Shown here: piece by piece, positions 50,135 to 59,526 of the stretch
Position numbering within the stretch: the stretch's first letter is position 1
Layout of the letters: the number at the start of each line of letters is the position of its first letter
Source: Paludisphaera rhizosphaerae
GTDB lineage: Bacteria; Planctomycetota; Planctomycetia; Isosphaerales; Isosphaeraceae
Length of the DNA stretch: 64,000 bases
Direction of reading: 5' to 3'
Assembly: GCF_011065895.1 (NCBI RefSeq)
Contig: NZ_JAALCR010000018.1
Coordinates: 1-64,000 of the forward strand
The notes under the pieces: model-generated
Told to the model about the DNA's origin: nothing
The model's database searches: none
Seen by the model: the letters and a program-made list of their open reading frames with translations, nothing else
Translations under genes and position numbers: made by a program

Positions 50135-50225
50135 GATTCGGTCCCTTGCTTCTTGAGTGTCGATGCTCGGATAAGTCAACCGGCGCACCGTCGGCGGGAC
50201 GCCGGGACCAGAGTGGGCGACTCGG

Positions 50226-52115
50226 TTACTTCGGCAGGTTCTTCTCGGGGTCGGAGCCTGGGTCGTTGAGGCTCGCGGCCCCCTTCACGCCGCGGACGGC
50301 GGCGGGAACGGCGGTGGACTTCGGAGCATCCTCCGACTGGGCCTTCATCTGGAGCAACCAGGAGAAGTCGGCGTTGCCCGTGCGGCCGGCGTTGGAGTTG
50401 ATGCCGAAGATGGGAACCTTGTTCCCTTCGTTCATGAGCAGCTTCCCCTCGGCGTCGCGTTTGAAGCCGAGGCACATGCCGGCCGAATAGTGGCAGCCGA
50501 CGCAACTCTCCGTGCCGAAGACGAGGGTTGGGTCAGCGACCTGCTTGGGAGGGAGCCGGTCGTCCTGAGCCAGCGGCCCGGCAGCCTGAACGCCGAGTTG
50601 GAAGAAGGTTTCCATCGTCGTGTTCGCGACGTAGACCGGGACCATCTGGCCGGGCGTCTTGAAGACGATGCTCTCCGGGGCCGAGTTGTTCCCCGACGGG
50701 AAGGCTGGGAAATTCGGTCGGACCGGCCACTGGGCGCCGATCAGCTCGTAATACTGGAAGACGCTCCCCAGGCCGGCCAACGCGCGTTGCGACTCGCGGT
50801 TCACCTGCTGAGTGGCGAGCGGAATGGGGATGACGCGAGTCACCTGCACGGGGGTCGTGGTGAGCGACTCGTCCCAGTCGGTCGGCGCGCCCGTCGCGTC
50901 GGGTCGGCTGTTCTTGGGGGCGAGCACGTTCGGGATCTTGGTCGGCAGGTCGGGGTTGTTGAAGATCGGACGGAGCCGCTGCTTCTTTCCTCCGATGTGC
51001 ACGAACGACAGGTCGTTCGTCTGGACGTTGTCGACGTGCTCGAACGTGGCCCAAATCCACTCGGGCGAGGAACGCGTCTTGGTGGCGATGTGCATGCCGA
51101 CCATCCCCATCGGCACCGGGACCGGATCGGGCTGGGGCACGCCGTCCTTGGTCGGGGCCTCGTTGTGGATGATGTACGACCAGCGGACGAGGAACCGGGA
51201 GGGATCGGAGTTCCAGGTCATCTTGGAGGCCAATTGCTTGAAGCCGTCGTTCTTGGAGAAGTCGTAGTCGCGGGCGACGAACGGGCCGTTGGCCTTCTCG
51301 TCGTAGGTCGCGAGTTGCTTCCAGGCGAACTTCACCTCGGTCGTGCCGGCCGTGAAGGTCTCGCCGTCGATCTTGTCGCCGTCGACGGGAAAGGAGACGG
51401 TGCGGTCCGCGGCGAATCGGGCCTGGCCTTCGAGGCTGTAGAGGCCGTTCCGGCGGATGTACTCGTAGGAGGTGCGGTTGACGTAGACCTTGTAGCGGAC
51501 CCAGAGGCCCTGCTGGTCGACGAGCGGACCGGTAAACGCCTGAAGTGACTCGTCGACGATCTGGGTCCGGTTCAGGGCGTGACGGTTGTTGATCTTGGAA
51601 TACATCCAGAGCGTCAAGGGCTCGTAATGGTCGGCCTCGAACGTTCCCGGATAGGCGCCCGACGTCCACGGCTGGGGAGCGGCGCCGTATCGCTGAAAGA
51701 GGGAGTTCGCCTCGGCCAACGTCTGCCAGACGCGCGGCCGCCAGGCCCCCTCGACGGCGTCCTGCTTCAGGCTGATCGCTGGATCCGGCTGCCCGTCGGC
51801 CTTCGTCGGCCAGTTCATCCCCACGAACAACCGCCACGCGAAGCGATCGAAGATTTGCTGAGCTTCGGGGATGTTGGCGGGATCGTGAATGAAGGAAAAG
51901 TCGCCGGTCCCGTCGTTCACGTCGACGGGCAGCTCGGGCTTGAACTCGATCGTTTTCTCAGCCTCTCCCGGCTGCTGGGCGTGAGCCGGTGGAGAAGCGT
52001 CGAGGGCGGCGAGGGACCACCCGAGGGTTAACACGGCGGCGAATCCTCGCCCGGCCGTCCGCAAACTCATCCGTTCCGTCCGCGACCACGCTCGAACTGT
52101 TGTCGCAGTCATCAT
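50226..52115 (-). CDS. Secreted mono-heme cytochrome c-like protein (629 aa)
   Basis: A signal peptide follows a basic front (about 1-46, ending A-H-A-Q-Q). The body is large and not assignable: F-A-W-R-L-F-V-G-M-N-W-P near 92 and repeated beta-rich stretches. One c-type heme site, C-V-G-C-H, lies near residue 537, followed by Y-S-A-G-M-C-L as possible distal ligand region. Similar ~600-residue single-heme proteins occur in environmental proteobacteria without a known role. It is the first gene of the leftward cluster, with 91 bases to the GH31 start. An electron-transfer or scaffold role for sugar oxidation would be speculation. Confidence 0.7.
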   Translation of the reverse strand: MMTATTVRAWSRTERMSLRTAGRGFAAVLTLGWSLAALDASPPAHAQQPGEAEKTIEFKPELPVDVNDGTGDFSFIHDPANIPEAQQIFDRFAWRLFVGMNWPTKADGQPDPAISLKQDAVEGAWRPRVWQTLAEANSLFQRYGAAPQPWTSGAYPGTFEADHYEPLTLWMYSKINNRHALNRTQIVDESLQAFTGPLVDQQGLWVRYKVYVNRTSYEYIRRNGLYSLEGQARFAADRTVSFPVDGDKIDGETFTAGTTEVKFAWKQLATYDEKANGPFVARDYDFSKNDGFKQLASKMTWNSDPSRFLVRWSYIIHNEAPTKDGVPQPDPVPVPMGMVGMHIATKTRSSPEWIWATFEHVDNVQTNDLSFVHIGGKKQRLRPIFNNPDLPTKIPNVLAPKNSRPDATGAPTDWDESLTTTPVQVTRVIPIPLATQQVNRESQRALAGLGSVFQYYELIGAQWPVRPNFPAFPSGNNSAPESIVFKTPGQMVPVYVANTTMETFFQLGVQAAGPLAQDDRLPPKQVADPTLVFGTESCVGCHYSAGMCLGFKRDAEGKLLMNEGNKVPIFGINSNAGRTGNADFSWLLQMKAQSEDAPKSTAVPAAVRGVKGAASLNDPGSDPEKNLPK

Positions 52116-52964
52116 CGGCTCCAGAACGCATCAAATGACGATCACTGATTTTACATTCAAATGCAGTCCCCCGGAGGCCGCTCATTGAGAGCGCCCTCGT
52201 CGTATCGAAAGGAGAGGAGAGTCGCGCAATCGCTTGCTCGAAGGCGTTCGAACCTCCAGGCCCGCGATCCATCGACCGGCCCGGAATTTCAACCACGCCA
52301 AGAATTGCTCAGAGATTAATATCGCGAGAGCAAAGAATTAACAACAAAAATCCTTCTAAATAACAACAAGGCGGCATGGCCTCATATCGGCCGTATCGTC
52401 CCATGCGTTAATGCTCCCATCGCCGCGCGGTTCTTGCCCGGTGCGTCAAGACGGTGGAAATCGTGGGTTCCGAGCGAAAACCGGGCACCGGGATCGAGCA
52501 AAATCCACGGCCGCATCACATAACCACACACTCAGCGACAGATCGCCGGAGCTTCCGGCCCGTAGCCTCGCGCCATTGTCTGCGGATTTATACGCCGCCA
52601 CCGTCCATATATTACCGACCAAGCGAGTCGACGGCCGCGAAGGCGGACTGAACCGGGATCGGGCGATCGGGCCGGATGGGCGGCGGAGTGATCTTCTTGA
52701 GGCGGAGGCGAACGTCGTCGAGGTCGCGACCGCGCGTTCGTCGGCGGAGAGCCTCTCAGCGATTCGTCGAGAGGACCGATGCAAAGCTTGGTCGGGGCCT
52801 ACCTCTCGTCCAGCAGGAGATTGCCTCATCCTGGACGAGGGGGAGTCTTCAGGCGCGGGCTCTCGATCGCGCCCGGCAGTCGGACGCTGCGCGGGGCTCT
52901 GTCACACGAGAGGAGAAGCGTCGTCACGAGCCTTTCGTACGCCCTCGGCGGGGCGGTCGGCCGT
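52116..52964. other. Long intergenic region with an AT-rich segment
   Basis: 849 bases upstream of the leftward alpha-glucan cluster. It includes an unusually AT-rich patch at about 52300-52370 (for example TTAACAACAAAAATCC), likely promoter sequence of that cluster. Open frames exist here on both strands, but none shows a ribosome binding site, domain or composition I would trust. Confidence 0.5.
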
Positions 52965-54431
52965 TCAACCGGCCTTCCTCGCGGCCTGGGCTCCGGCGAC
53001 GGCCGCGTTCATCAGCTTTCGCCAGGCCTCGAAGATCTTCGCGGTCTCGACGGCGGTGGCCAGGGGGCGGACGGCGGAGGCGTCGAAATCGACGTACAAC
53101 GGCTTGGCGAGCGCGGGCTTGAAGTCGGGGTTGGGCGTGTTGAACTGAGCCCCGATCGACGTCCGCCAATCGGCCAGCTTCAACTGCATCACCTTCGCAC
53201 GGTCGAGGTTCCTGGCGGCGAGGTTGGTCCGTTCGTCGGGGTCGGCGGCCAGGTCGTAGAGTTCGAGATGGCCGTCATCGTAATACTCGATCAGCTTCCA
53301 GTCGCCTTCGCGGATGGCGCCGGCGGGCTTGCTCCCCTGGTTCGTGTAGTGGGGGAAATGGAAGGCGAAGGTGCGAGGCGATCCGGCCGATCCGCCTCGC
53401 AGGCGGGGGGCGATGCTCAGGCCGTCGAGACCCGGCTCAGCCGGCGCGGGGAGGCCGCAAAGCTCCATCAGGGTCGGCGTCAGGTCCATGTTGACCGTCG
53501 GCTCGGCGATCACCGCCGAGGGGATCCGTCCCGGCCATGAGACGATCAGCGGAATCCGCAGACCCCCTTCATAGAGATAGCCCTTGCCCGCGCGGAACGG
53601 CGTGTTGTGGGTGGAAACCACGCCCCCTTCCAGGACGTGGAGGCCGCCGTTGTCGGACGTGAAGATCACGACGGTGTTCTTCGTCAGGTCGTTCTTCTCG
53701 AGCGTCGCCAGGATCAGGCCGACCGTGTCGTCGAGCGTCTCCAGCATCGCGGCGTAGACGGGGTTGAAGGCGTCGGCGTGCTTGGGGATCAGTTCGGGCT
53801 TCGCGGCGAGCCTGATGTGGGGCGTATGATGCGCGACGTAGGCGAAGAAGGGCTCCGCCTTCCGACGTTCGATGAAGTCGATCGCCCGATTCGTGATCGC
53901 GTACTCGTTCTTGCCCCCCTCGGTCGCCGACGGCTCGGAGTCGCCGCCCGGCAGGAACGCCTCATCGAACCCCTGATCAGTCGGATTCGAGCCCTTCGCA
54001 TTGCCGAGGTGCCACTTCCCGAAGATCCCCGTCGCGTAGCCGGCCGCCTTGAACCGCTCCGCCAGGGTGACCTCGGACGAGGGGAGGTTCATGGTGATCT
54101 CAGGATGCAGCAGCTTCTGCGACGGGGCGTTCGGCCGGCCGGGGAGGAACGTGGTGATATGCACCCGCGCCGGCGCCTTGCCCGTCATGATGGCCGCTCG
54201 CGAGGCCGAGCAGATCGAGAGGCCGCAATACGCCGAGGTGAATCGCGCCCCACCCGCCGCCAGACGATCGAGGTTCGGGGTCGGCTGGTCCTTCCGCCCG
54301 TAGCAGCTCAGGTCGTCCACCCCCAGGTCGTCGCACAGGATGAACACCACGTTGGGCCGCTCCTGCGCCCCGGCCGAGGCAGCGGCGAACAGGAAGGCGA
54401 TCGAGACCGGTAGGGCTCGGAACGGGTTCAT
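52965..54431 (-). CDS. Secreted sulfatase
   Basis: 488 residues, with signal peptide 1-22. Sulfatase family S1 features: N-V-V-F-I-L-C-D-D-L-G (metal Asp34/Asp35), C-S-A-S-R at 74-78 (CxAxR formylglycine site with Cys74), T-G-K-A-P-A-R, G-K-W-H-L-G, H-H-T-P-H and T-S-D-N-G-G. A formylglycine-generating enzyme must be encoded elsewhere. Cys at the site means aerobic FGE-type maturation. Substrate unknown; planctomycete sulfatases usually act on sulfated polysaccharides. It is divergent from heme protein 2. Confidence 0.9.
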   Translation of the reverse strand: MNPFRALPVSIAFLFAAASAGAQERPNVVFILCDDLGVDDLSCYGRKDQPTPNLDRLAAGGARFTSAYCGLSICSASRAAIMTGKAPARVHITTFLPGRPNAPSQKLLHPEITMNLPSSEVTLAERFKAAGYATGIFGKWHLGNAKGSNPTDQGFDEAFLPGGDSEPSATEGGKNEYAITNRAIDFIERRKAEPFFAYVAHHTPHIRLAAKPELIPKHADAFNPVYAAMLETLDDTVGLILATLEKNDLTKNTVVIFTSDNGGLHVLEGGVVSTHNTPFRAGKGYLYEGGLRIPLIVSWPGRIPSAVIAEPTVNMDLTPTLMELCGLPAPAEPGLDGLSIAPRLRGGSAGSPRTFAFHFPHYTNQGSKPAGAIREGDWKLIEYYDDGHLELYDLAADPDERTNLAARNLDRAKVMQLKLADWRTSIGAQFNTPNPDFKPALAKPLYVDFDASAVRPLATAVETAKIFEAWRKLMNAAVAGAQAARKAG

Positions 54432-54548
54432 GAGTTCGCTCCTCGGCGGACGTCAGGAGAGGACAGATTCGCGACCCCAGAGCCTAATGGCCCTACGACC
54501 CGTTGAAAAGCCTCCCCCAATCCGATCCACCGCCTTCGAAACGAGGAC

Positions 54549-54584
54549 GGCGGCCCCGGATGCCTTGTCTCATCCGGGGCCGCC
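54549..54584. terminator. Perfect 14-bp hairpin in the divergent region
   Basis: GGCGGCCCCGGATG pairs exactly with CATCCGGGGCCGCC around an 8-base loop. No T-run follows on either side. It could be a structured leader element or terminator of a short transcript. Confidence 0.4.
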
Positions 54585-54704
54585 GCGACCAGGACGGTCA
54601 TTGGGAAATGATGCGGAAGGTCGCCGACGCCGCAAGCCTCGGCACTTCCGGGGAGGGACCACACAACGCCGATGCCACTCTGAGCGTTGCGGGGTATTTT
54701 GCAA

Positions 54705-54721
54705 TTGAGATTCAGTCTCAA
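54705..54721. promoter_or_regulatory. Inverted repeat TTGAGA-N5-TCTCAA, Fur-box-like
   Basis: TTGAGATTCAGTCTCAA is a perfect 6-bp inverted repeat with a 5-base centre. It resembles Fur-family operators of the TGAGA-x-TC-x-TCTCA kind, although it is only 17 bases long and the match is by eye. It lies 184 bases upstream of the heme-protein gene start, next to an AT-rich stretch (54721-54735). Confidence 0.35.
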
Positions 54722-54904
54722 CACATTGAATATATCCAGCGGCTTAACCCGAATCAAGAGGGGAATCGAGGAAATTCCGCCACGGTGAGGGAGGGTGGGC
54801 CGGGCTGCGGGAGTGGATTGACGGAGCCCTGCGACGGCCTTAGGCTGCAGGTCCCCGCCGGTTGGTCGCCGGCCGCTGATCCGCCCCACCGTCGGAGCCC
54901 TGTC

Positions 54905-57900
54905 ATGCCCTCGCGACGATTCCTCCTCGCCCTGGCGGCGACCGTTCTGGCGTCGATGGGAGCGGACGACCCGAAGCCGGCCCCTGCCCCGACGCCTCCG
55001 GCGCAGGCTCCCTCGCGGATGACGATCCCACCGGGGTTCTCGGTGAAGCCGTTCGCGGCCGAGCCCGACGTCGTCCAGCCGATCGCCTTCACCATCGACC
55101 CGAAGGGGAGGCTCTGGGTGGTGGAGAACTACTCGTACCCCATCTGGCTCAAAGGCCCGACGGGCAAGGACCGGATCCTGATCTTCGAGGACGCCGACGG
55201 CGACGGCCAGTTCGACTCCCGCAAGGTCTTCTACGAAGGCGGCACGAGCTTCACGGGGATTGAGCTGGGCTTCGGCGGCGCCTGGGTCTGCGCCACGCCC
55301 AACCTGCTGTTCATCCCCGACCGTGACGGCGACGACGTCCCCGACGGCGCGGCCGAGGTGGTCCTGGACGGCTGGGACGTGAAGGCCCAGCACAACATGT
55401 TCAACGCCCTGAAGTGGGGCCCGGACGGCTGGCTCTGGGGATGCAACGGCATCCTGTCCAACTCGCGCGTCGCCGCTCCGGGGACGCCCGACGCCGACCG
55501 CACGGCCATTAACACGGGCGTCTGGCGGTATCACCCCACGCGGAAGGTCTTCGAGGCCGTCGCCCACGGCACGACGAACCCCTGGGGTCTGGACTTCGAC
55601 GACCACGGCGAGGCGTTCATCACCAACTGCGTGATCCCCCACCTGTTCCACGTCGTCCCCGGGGCCCGCTACGACCGGATGTTCGGCGAGGACTTCAACG
55701 CCAACACCTATCAACGCATCCACACCTGCGCCGACCACCTCCACTGGGCGGGCGGCGACTGGACCGAGTCTCGCGAGGGGGCCGGGCACGACAAGCACAG
55801 CCAGGCCGGCGGCGGCCATGCGCACGTCGGGGCGATGATCTACCTGGGCGACCAGTGGCCCGACGCCTACCGCGACGCCGTCTACACGTTCAACATCCAC
55901 GGCCACCGGGTCAACCACGACCGCCTCGAACGCAAGGGGTCCAGCTACGTCGCCCACCATGAGCCCGACCTCCTCCGCGTGGACGACGTCTGGTTCCGCG
56001 GCCTGGAGCTGAAGTACGGTCCCGACGGATCCGTCTACTTCACCGACTGGGCCGACATCGGCGAGTGCCACGAGAACGACGCCGACAACGCCCACCGCGA
56101 GAACGGCCGCATCTACAAGATGACCTACGGCGAGCCCAAGCCCGTGAAGGTCGACCTGTCGAAGCAGTCCGATGAGCAGCTCGTAGCACTTCAATCCCAT
56201 AAAAACGACTGGTACGTCCGCACGGCTCGCCGGCTGTTGCAGGAGCGGGCCGCGAACGGCGACCGCATGCTCAAGACCAGCGTCATACGGCAAGATGTGG
56301 TAACCGGCGGCCCCATGGCCAAGATCCCCGTCATGTTGAGAGAGGCCTTCCACGACGCGGCCGACTCGCCCCGCCGGCTGCGGATGCTCTGGGCGTTGAA
56401 CGCGATCGGGGCTCTCGACGAGGACGCCCTGTTCGGCCTGCTGACCCACGCCGACGAGTCGGTCCGCGGCTGGGCCGTCCGGCTGCTGGTGGATAACACG
56501 TCCGTCGCGCCGGGCGTCGTGGCGAAGCTGACCGAACAGGCGAAGGTGGATAAGTCTCCCCGAGTCCGGCTGGCGTTGACCTCGGCCTTGCAGCGAATCC
56601 CCGTCGCCGACCGCCGGCCGCTGGCCGAGGTTCTGGCCACCGCGGAGATCGACCCGGCCGATCCGATGCTGCCGCTGATGACCTGGTACGGGATCGAGCC
56701 CCTGGCCGCGTCCGAGTTCGACCGCTCCGCGGCGCTGATCCCGACCGTCAAGCTGCCGATGCTCCGCAACTTCCTGGCCCGACGCATGGTCGCGGTCGAC
56801 CCGTCGAAGGCCCTGGGCGCCCTCGCGCCGGTGCTGGCGCTCGACCGCGACGACGTCCGTTCGGACGTGCTCGACGGCGTCCTGACCGCCCTCCGGGGCC
56901 GAAAGAAGGTCCCCCGGCCTGAGGGCTGGAGCGACCTCTACGCCGGGCTCTCGGCCGTGAAGTCGTCGGCGGTGCTTGACAAGGTCCTGCTCCTGGCCGT
57001 GATCCTGGACGAGCCCAAGGCGGTGGAGGCCCTGCGGACCGTCCTGCTGCAACCGACCTCCGACGCTTCCCGCCGCGCCTCGGCTCTGTCCACGTTGGTC
57101 GAGCGTCGGACGCCCGGACTGGAGCGGGACCTCCGCAGCCTGCTGGACGACCCTTCGCTCCGCGCCGCGGCCATCCGCGGCCTGGCAGCGTACCCTGATC
57201 CCGAGACGCCGAAGGTCGTTCTGGCCCGCTACCCCGCGCTCGCGGCTGCCGAGCGGGAGAACGCCGTCGCCACCCTGGCCTCGCGGCCGGCCTGGGCGAT
57301 GGCCCTGCTGGACGCCGTCGAGCGCGGGACCGTCCCGCGCCGGGAGGTGAGCGTCCCGATCGCCCGCCAGATCCTGGCCCTCAACGATGCCCCGCTCGCC
57401 CGCCGGCTGGAGGCCGTCTGGGGGAGCGTGCGGGCGACCTCGGCCGACAAGGCGGCGCTCATCGGCAAGTACAAGTCGGTGCTGGGCTCGGGCGAGTCGA
57501 ACCCCTCCGCCGGCCGCGCGGTGTTCCGTCGCACCTGCTACAACTGCCACAAGCTGTTCGACGACGGCGGCGACGTCGGCCCCGAGCTGACCGGCTCCGA
57601 CCGCCGCAATGCGGACTACATCCTGGAGAACGTCCTGGACCCCAGCGCCAGCGTGGCCCGCGAGTACACCGTGACCAACGTCGCCACCGCCGACGGCCGC
57701 CTGGTCTCGGGCATCCTTCGCAGCCAGACCGACGCCGTCCTCACCATCCAGACGGCCAACGAACGCCTCCTCATCCCCCGCGAGGACGTCGAGGAGATCA
57801 AGACCTCCAAGCTCTCCATGATGCCCGAGGGCCAGCTCGAAGCCCTCACCCCCCAGGAGATCCGCGACCTCTTCAGCTACCTCGCCTCCCCCGGCCAGGT

Positions 57901-57916
57901 CCCCGCGCCGAAGTGA
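54905..57916 (+). CDS. PVC-type heme-binding CxxCH protein 2 (propeller + HEAT + cytochrome c)
   Basis: 1,003 residues, with signal peptide about 1-20 and a Pro/Ala-rich stretch (about 22-37). A dehydrogenase-like propeller follows (P-P-G-F-S-V-K-P-F-A-A-E-P-D-V-V at entry; W-V-V-E-N-Y-S-Y-P; F-N-I-H-G-H-R-V-N-H-D). HEAT repeats occupy the middle. A C-terminal c-type domain holds C-Y-N-C-H near 878, with D-V-G-P-E-L-T, L-D-P-S-A-S-V and a distal M-M-P-E-G. The same architecture as heme protein 1, but of a distinct subfamily. The ATG at 54905 is used because the signal peptide begins there. Divergent from the sulfatase. Confidence 0.9.
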   Translation: MPSRRFLLALAATVLASMGADDPKPAPAPTPPAQAPSRMTIPPGFSVKPFAAEPDVVQPIAFTIDPKGRLWVVENYSYPIWLKGPTGKDRILIFEDADGDGQFDSRKVFYEGGTSFTGIELGFGGAWVCATPNLLFIPDRDGDDVPDGAAEVVLDGWDVKAQHNMFNALKWGPDGWLWGCNGILSNSRVAAPGTPDADRTAINTGVWRYHPTRKVFEAVAHGTTNPWGLDFDDHGEAFITNCVIPHLFHVVPGARYDRMFGEDFNANTYQRIHTCADHLHWAGGDWTESREGAGHDKHSQAGGGHAHVGAMIYLGDQWPDAYRDAVYTFNIHGHRVNHDRLERKGSSYVAHHEPDLLRVDDVWFRGLELKYGPDGSVYFTDWADIGECHENDADNAHRENGRIYKMTYGEPKPVKVDLSKQSDEQLVALQSHKNDWYVRTARRLLQERAANGDRMLKTSVIRQDVVTGGPMAKIPVMLREAFHDAADSPRRLRMLWALNAIGALDEDALFGLLTHADESVRGWAVRLLVDNTSVAPGVVAKLTEQAKVDKSPRVRLALTSALQRIPVADRRPLAEVLATAEIDPADPMLPLMTWYGIEPLAASEFDRSAALIPTVKLPMLRNFLARRMVAVDPSKALGALAPVLALDRDDVRSDVLDGVLTALRGRKKVPRPEGWSDLYAGLSAVKSSAVLDKVLLLAVILDEPKAVEALRTVLLQPTSDASRRASALSTLVERRTPGLERDLRSLLDDPSLRAAAIRGLAAYPDPETPKVVLARYPALAAAERENAVATLASRPAWAMALLDAVERGTVPRREVSVPIARQILALNDAPLARRLEAVWGSVRATSADKAALIGKYKSVLGSGESNPSAGRAVFRRTCYNCHKLFDDGGDVGPELTGSDRRNADYILENVLDPSASVAREYTVTNVATADGRLVSGILRSQTDAVLTIQTANERLLIPREDVEEIKTSKLSMMPEGQLEALTPQEIRDLFSYLASPGQVPAPK

Positions 57917-58344
57917 TCGCCGGACGGCTTCGGTTGGGTTCGCTCGCGCAACGCCCAAACGGCCTTGCGCCCTCACAACGTCTTTTCAAAGAACGATTTA
58001 CCGCGATCCGCAACGTCTCGACTTTTGGCTTCGCTCGGCGACTTTTGAAGTCTCTGGCCCCGCCGGCCACCATGCCCACGCCCGTCGTGGGCATGCGCCC
58101 GATGCCGGCCGCGCCATCGCCCCATGCCGACCCTGGCCCGCCCGGAGTCTTGAGCCCCTCACCTATATAGTGGCGCAGAATCCACAAATTTGATTTGCGG
58201 ACCCCGTCGCAAGTAGGCCGGATGTCATGGCCATGCATCGACGGAGGACCATGATGTTCATCCCTTGCGATCGGCCGGGGTCGCTGTACGATGGGCCCAG
58301 CTCTTCTGATCCTGTACGGTCTCCTCTCCCGACTCGAGGCCACC
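57917..58344. other. Intergenic region with a family-2 half palindrome
   Basis: 428 bases. It has the 25-base palindrome at 58071-58095, and TATATAG near 58162 that could belong to the serine hydrolase promoter. No gene was seen. Confidence 0.4.
58071..58095. repeat. Palindromic repeat family 2, half copy D
   Basis: CATGCCCACG and CGTGGGCATG form a perfect 10-bp stem with a 5-base loop. It equals the left hairpin of copy B without the flanking GGGTGC bases or the right half. Confidence 0.5.
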
Positions 58345-59526
58345 ATGAAGCGACTGGCGACCGCGATCCTCGTCCTCGCCCTCACGGCCGTCCCTTCCCG
58401 AGGCCAGGTCGCTCCGGGTTCCTACCCCGAGCTCGCCGCAATCCGCGAACGGATGCAGCCGCTCGTCGAGAAGAAGGAAGTCGCCGGCGTCGTGACCCTC
58501 GTGGCCACGCCCGAGGGGATCGTCCACCTGGGTGCGACCGGCGAGGCGGACATCGCCGCGGGCCGGTCGATGCGACCGGATTCGATCTTCTGGATCGCCT
58601 CGATGACCAAGCCGATCACGGCCACCTCCGTCCTGATGATGCAGGACGAGGGCAAGTTGTCGGTCGACGACCCGGTCGAGAAGCACCTGCCCGAGTTCAA
58701 AGATCTCAAGACCGTCGACGGCAAGCCGGTCCGGCTCACGATCCGCCACCTGCTGACGCACACCTCGGGCCTGGGCGAGGCCTCCCCCGCCGAGGCCCGC
58801 GAGATCAAGGACCTGGCCGGCCTCACGCCGATCTACGTCAAGAAGCCCGTCCAGTTCGAGGCGGGGTCGAAGTGGGCCTACTGCCAGTCGGGGATCAACA
58901 CCGCCGCCCGAATCGTCGAGGTCGTCTCAGGCCTGCCGTTCGACCGGTTCGTCGAACAGCGCCTGTTCGCCCCGCTGGGTATGAAGGACACGACCTTCTA
59001 CTTGACCGAGGAGCAACTCCCGAGGTTGGCGGCGTCGTACCGCCGGAGCAAGGAGGGAGACCTGACCCCGACGCCTGTCAGCATCCTCTACGGCAAGTCG
59101 GCGACCAGCCGCGACCGCTTCCCGGCGGCCAACGGCGGCCTCTTCTCCACGGCCCCGGATTACGCGCGGTTCTGCCGGATGATCCTGAACGGCGGCGAGC
59201 TGGACGGCAAGCGGTACGTCAAGCCGGGATCGGTCGCGCTGATGACCTCGGTCCAGACGGGCGACCTGAAGACCGGCTTCACCCCCGGCAATGGCTGGGG
59301 GCTGGGCTGGTGCGTGGCGCAACAACCTCAAGGCGTCACCGCCGTGCTCTCGCCCGGCTCCTTCGGACACGGCGGCGCGTACGGCACCCAGGCGTGGATC
59401 GACCCGGTGAAGAAGCGGGCCTACATCCTGATGATCCAGCGGGCCGACTACCCGAACTCCGATGCGTCCGAGGTCCGCAAGGCGTTCCAGGAGGCGGCGG
59501 CCGCCTCGTTGACCGAGGCGAAGTGA
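58345..59526 (+). CDS. Secreted serine hydrolase (beta-lactamase/EstB family)
   Basis: 393 residues. Signal peptide 1-21. Class C beta-lactamase-like fold: S-M-T-K (SxxK, near residue 90), T-H-T-S-G-L, Y-C-Q at the YxN position (Asn replaced by Gln, Ser by Cys), and F-G-H-G-G-A-Y-G (HxG at the KTG position). Such enzymes are esterases, D-aminopeptidases or unknown hydrolases rather than true beta-lactamases. The ATG at 58345 starts the signal peptide; the longer frame from 58291 is not preferred. It is a close functional relative of the interrupted gene at 24981-26705. Confidence 0.85.
   Translation: MKRLATAILVLALTAVPSRGQVAPGSYPELAAIRERMQPLVEKKEVAGVVTLVATPEGIVHLGATGEADIAAGRSMRPDSIFWIASMTKPITATSVLMMQDEGKLSVDDPVEKHLPEFKDLKTVDGKPVRLTIRHLLTHTSGLGEASPAEAREIKDLAGLTPIYVKKPVQFEAGSKWAYCQSGINTAARIVEVVSGLPFDRFVEQRLFAPLGMKDTTFYLTEEQLPRLAASYRRSKEGDLTPTPVSILYGKSATSRDRFPAANGGLFSTAPDYARFCRMILNGGELDGKRYVKPGSVALMTSVQTGDLKTGFTPGNGWGLGWCVAQQPQGVTAVLSPGSFGHGGAYGTQAWIDPVKKRAYILMIQRADYPNSDASEVRKAFQEAAAASLTEAK

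Larger units (their letters stand above)
54432..54904. other. Divergent regulatory region
   Basis: 473 bases between the sulfatase and heme protein 2 starts. It contains a perfect 14-bp hairpin and an inverted repeat resembling an iron-regulator site, both listed separately. The ORF extending heme protein 2 upstream to 54503 is in this region but is not believed. Confidence 0.5.

Noticed and set aside
52411-53148. 245-codon + strand frame before the sulfatase
   Set aside because: Ends antisense to the sulfatase gene; no start signal or recognisable motif.
54503-54904. N-terminal extension of heme protein 2
   Set aside because: A clear signal peptide begins at 54905, and the extension crosses a hairpin and an operator-like repeat.
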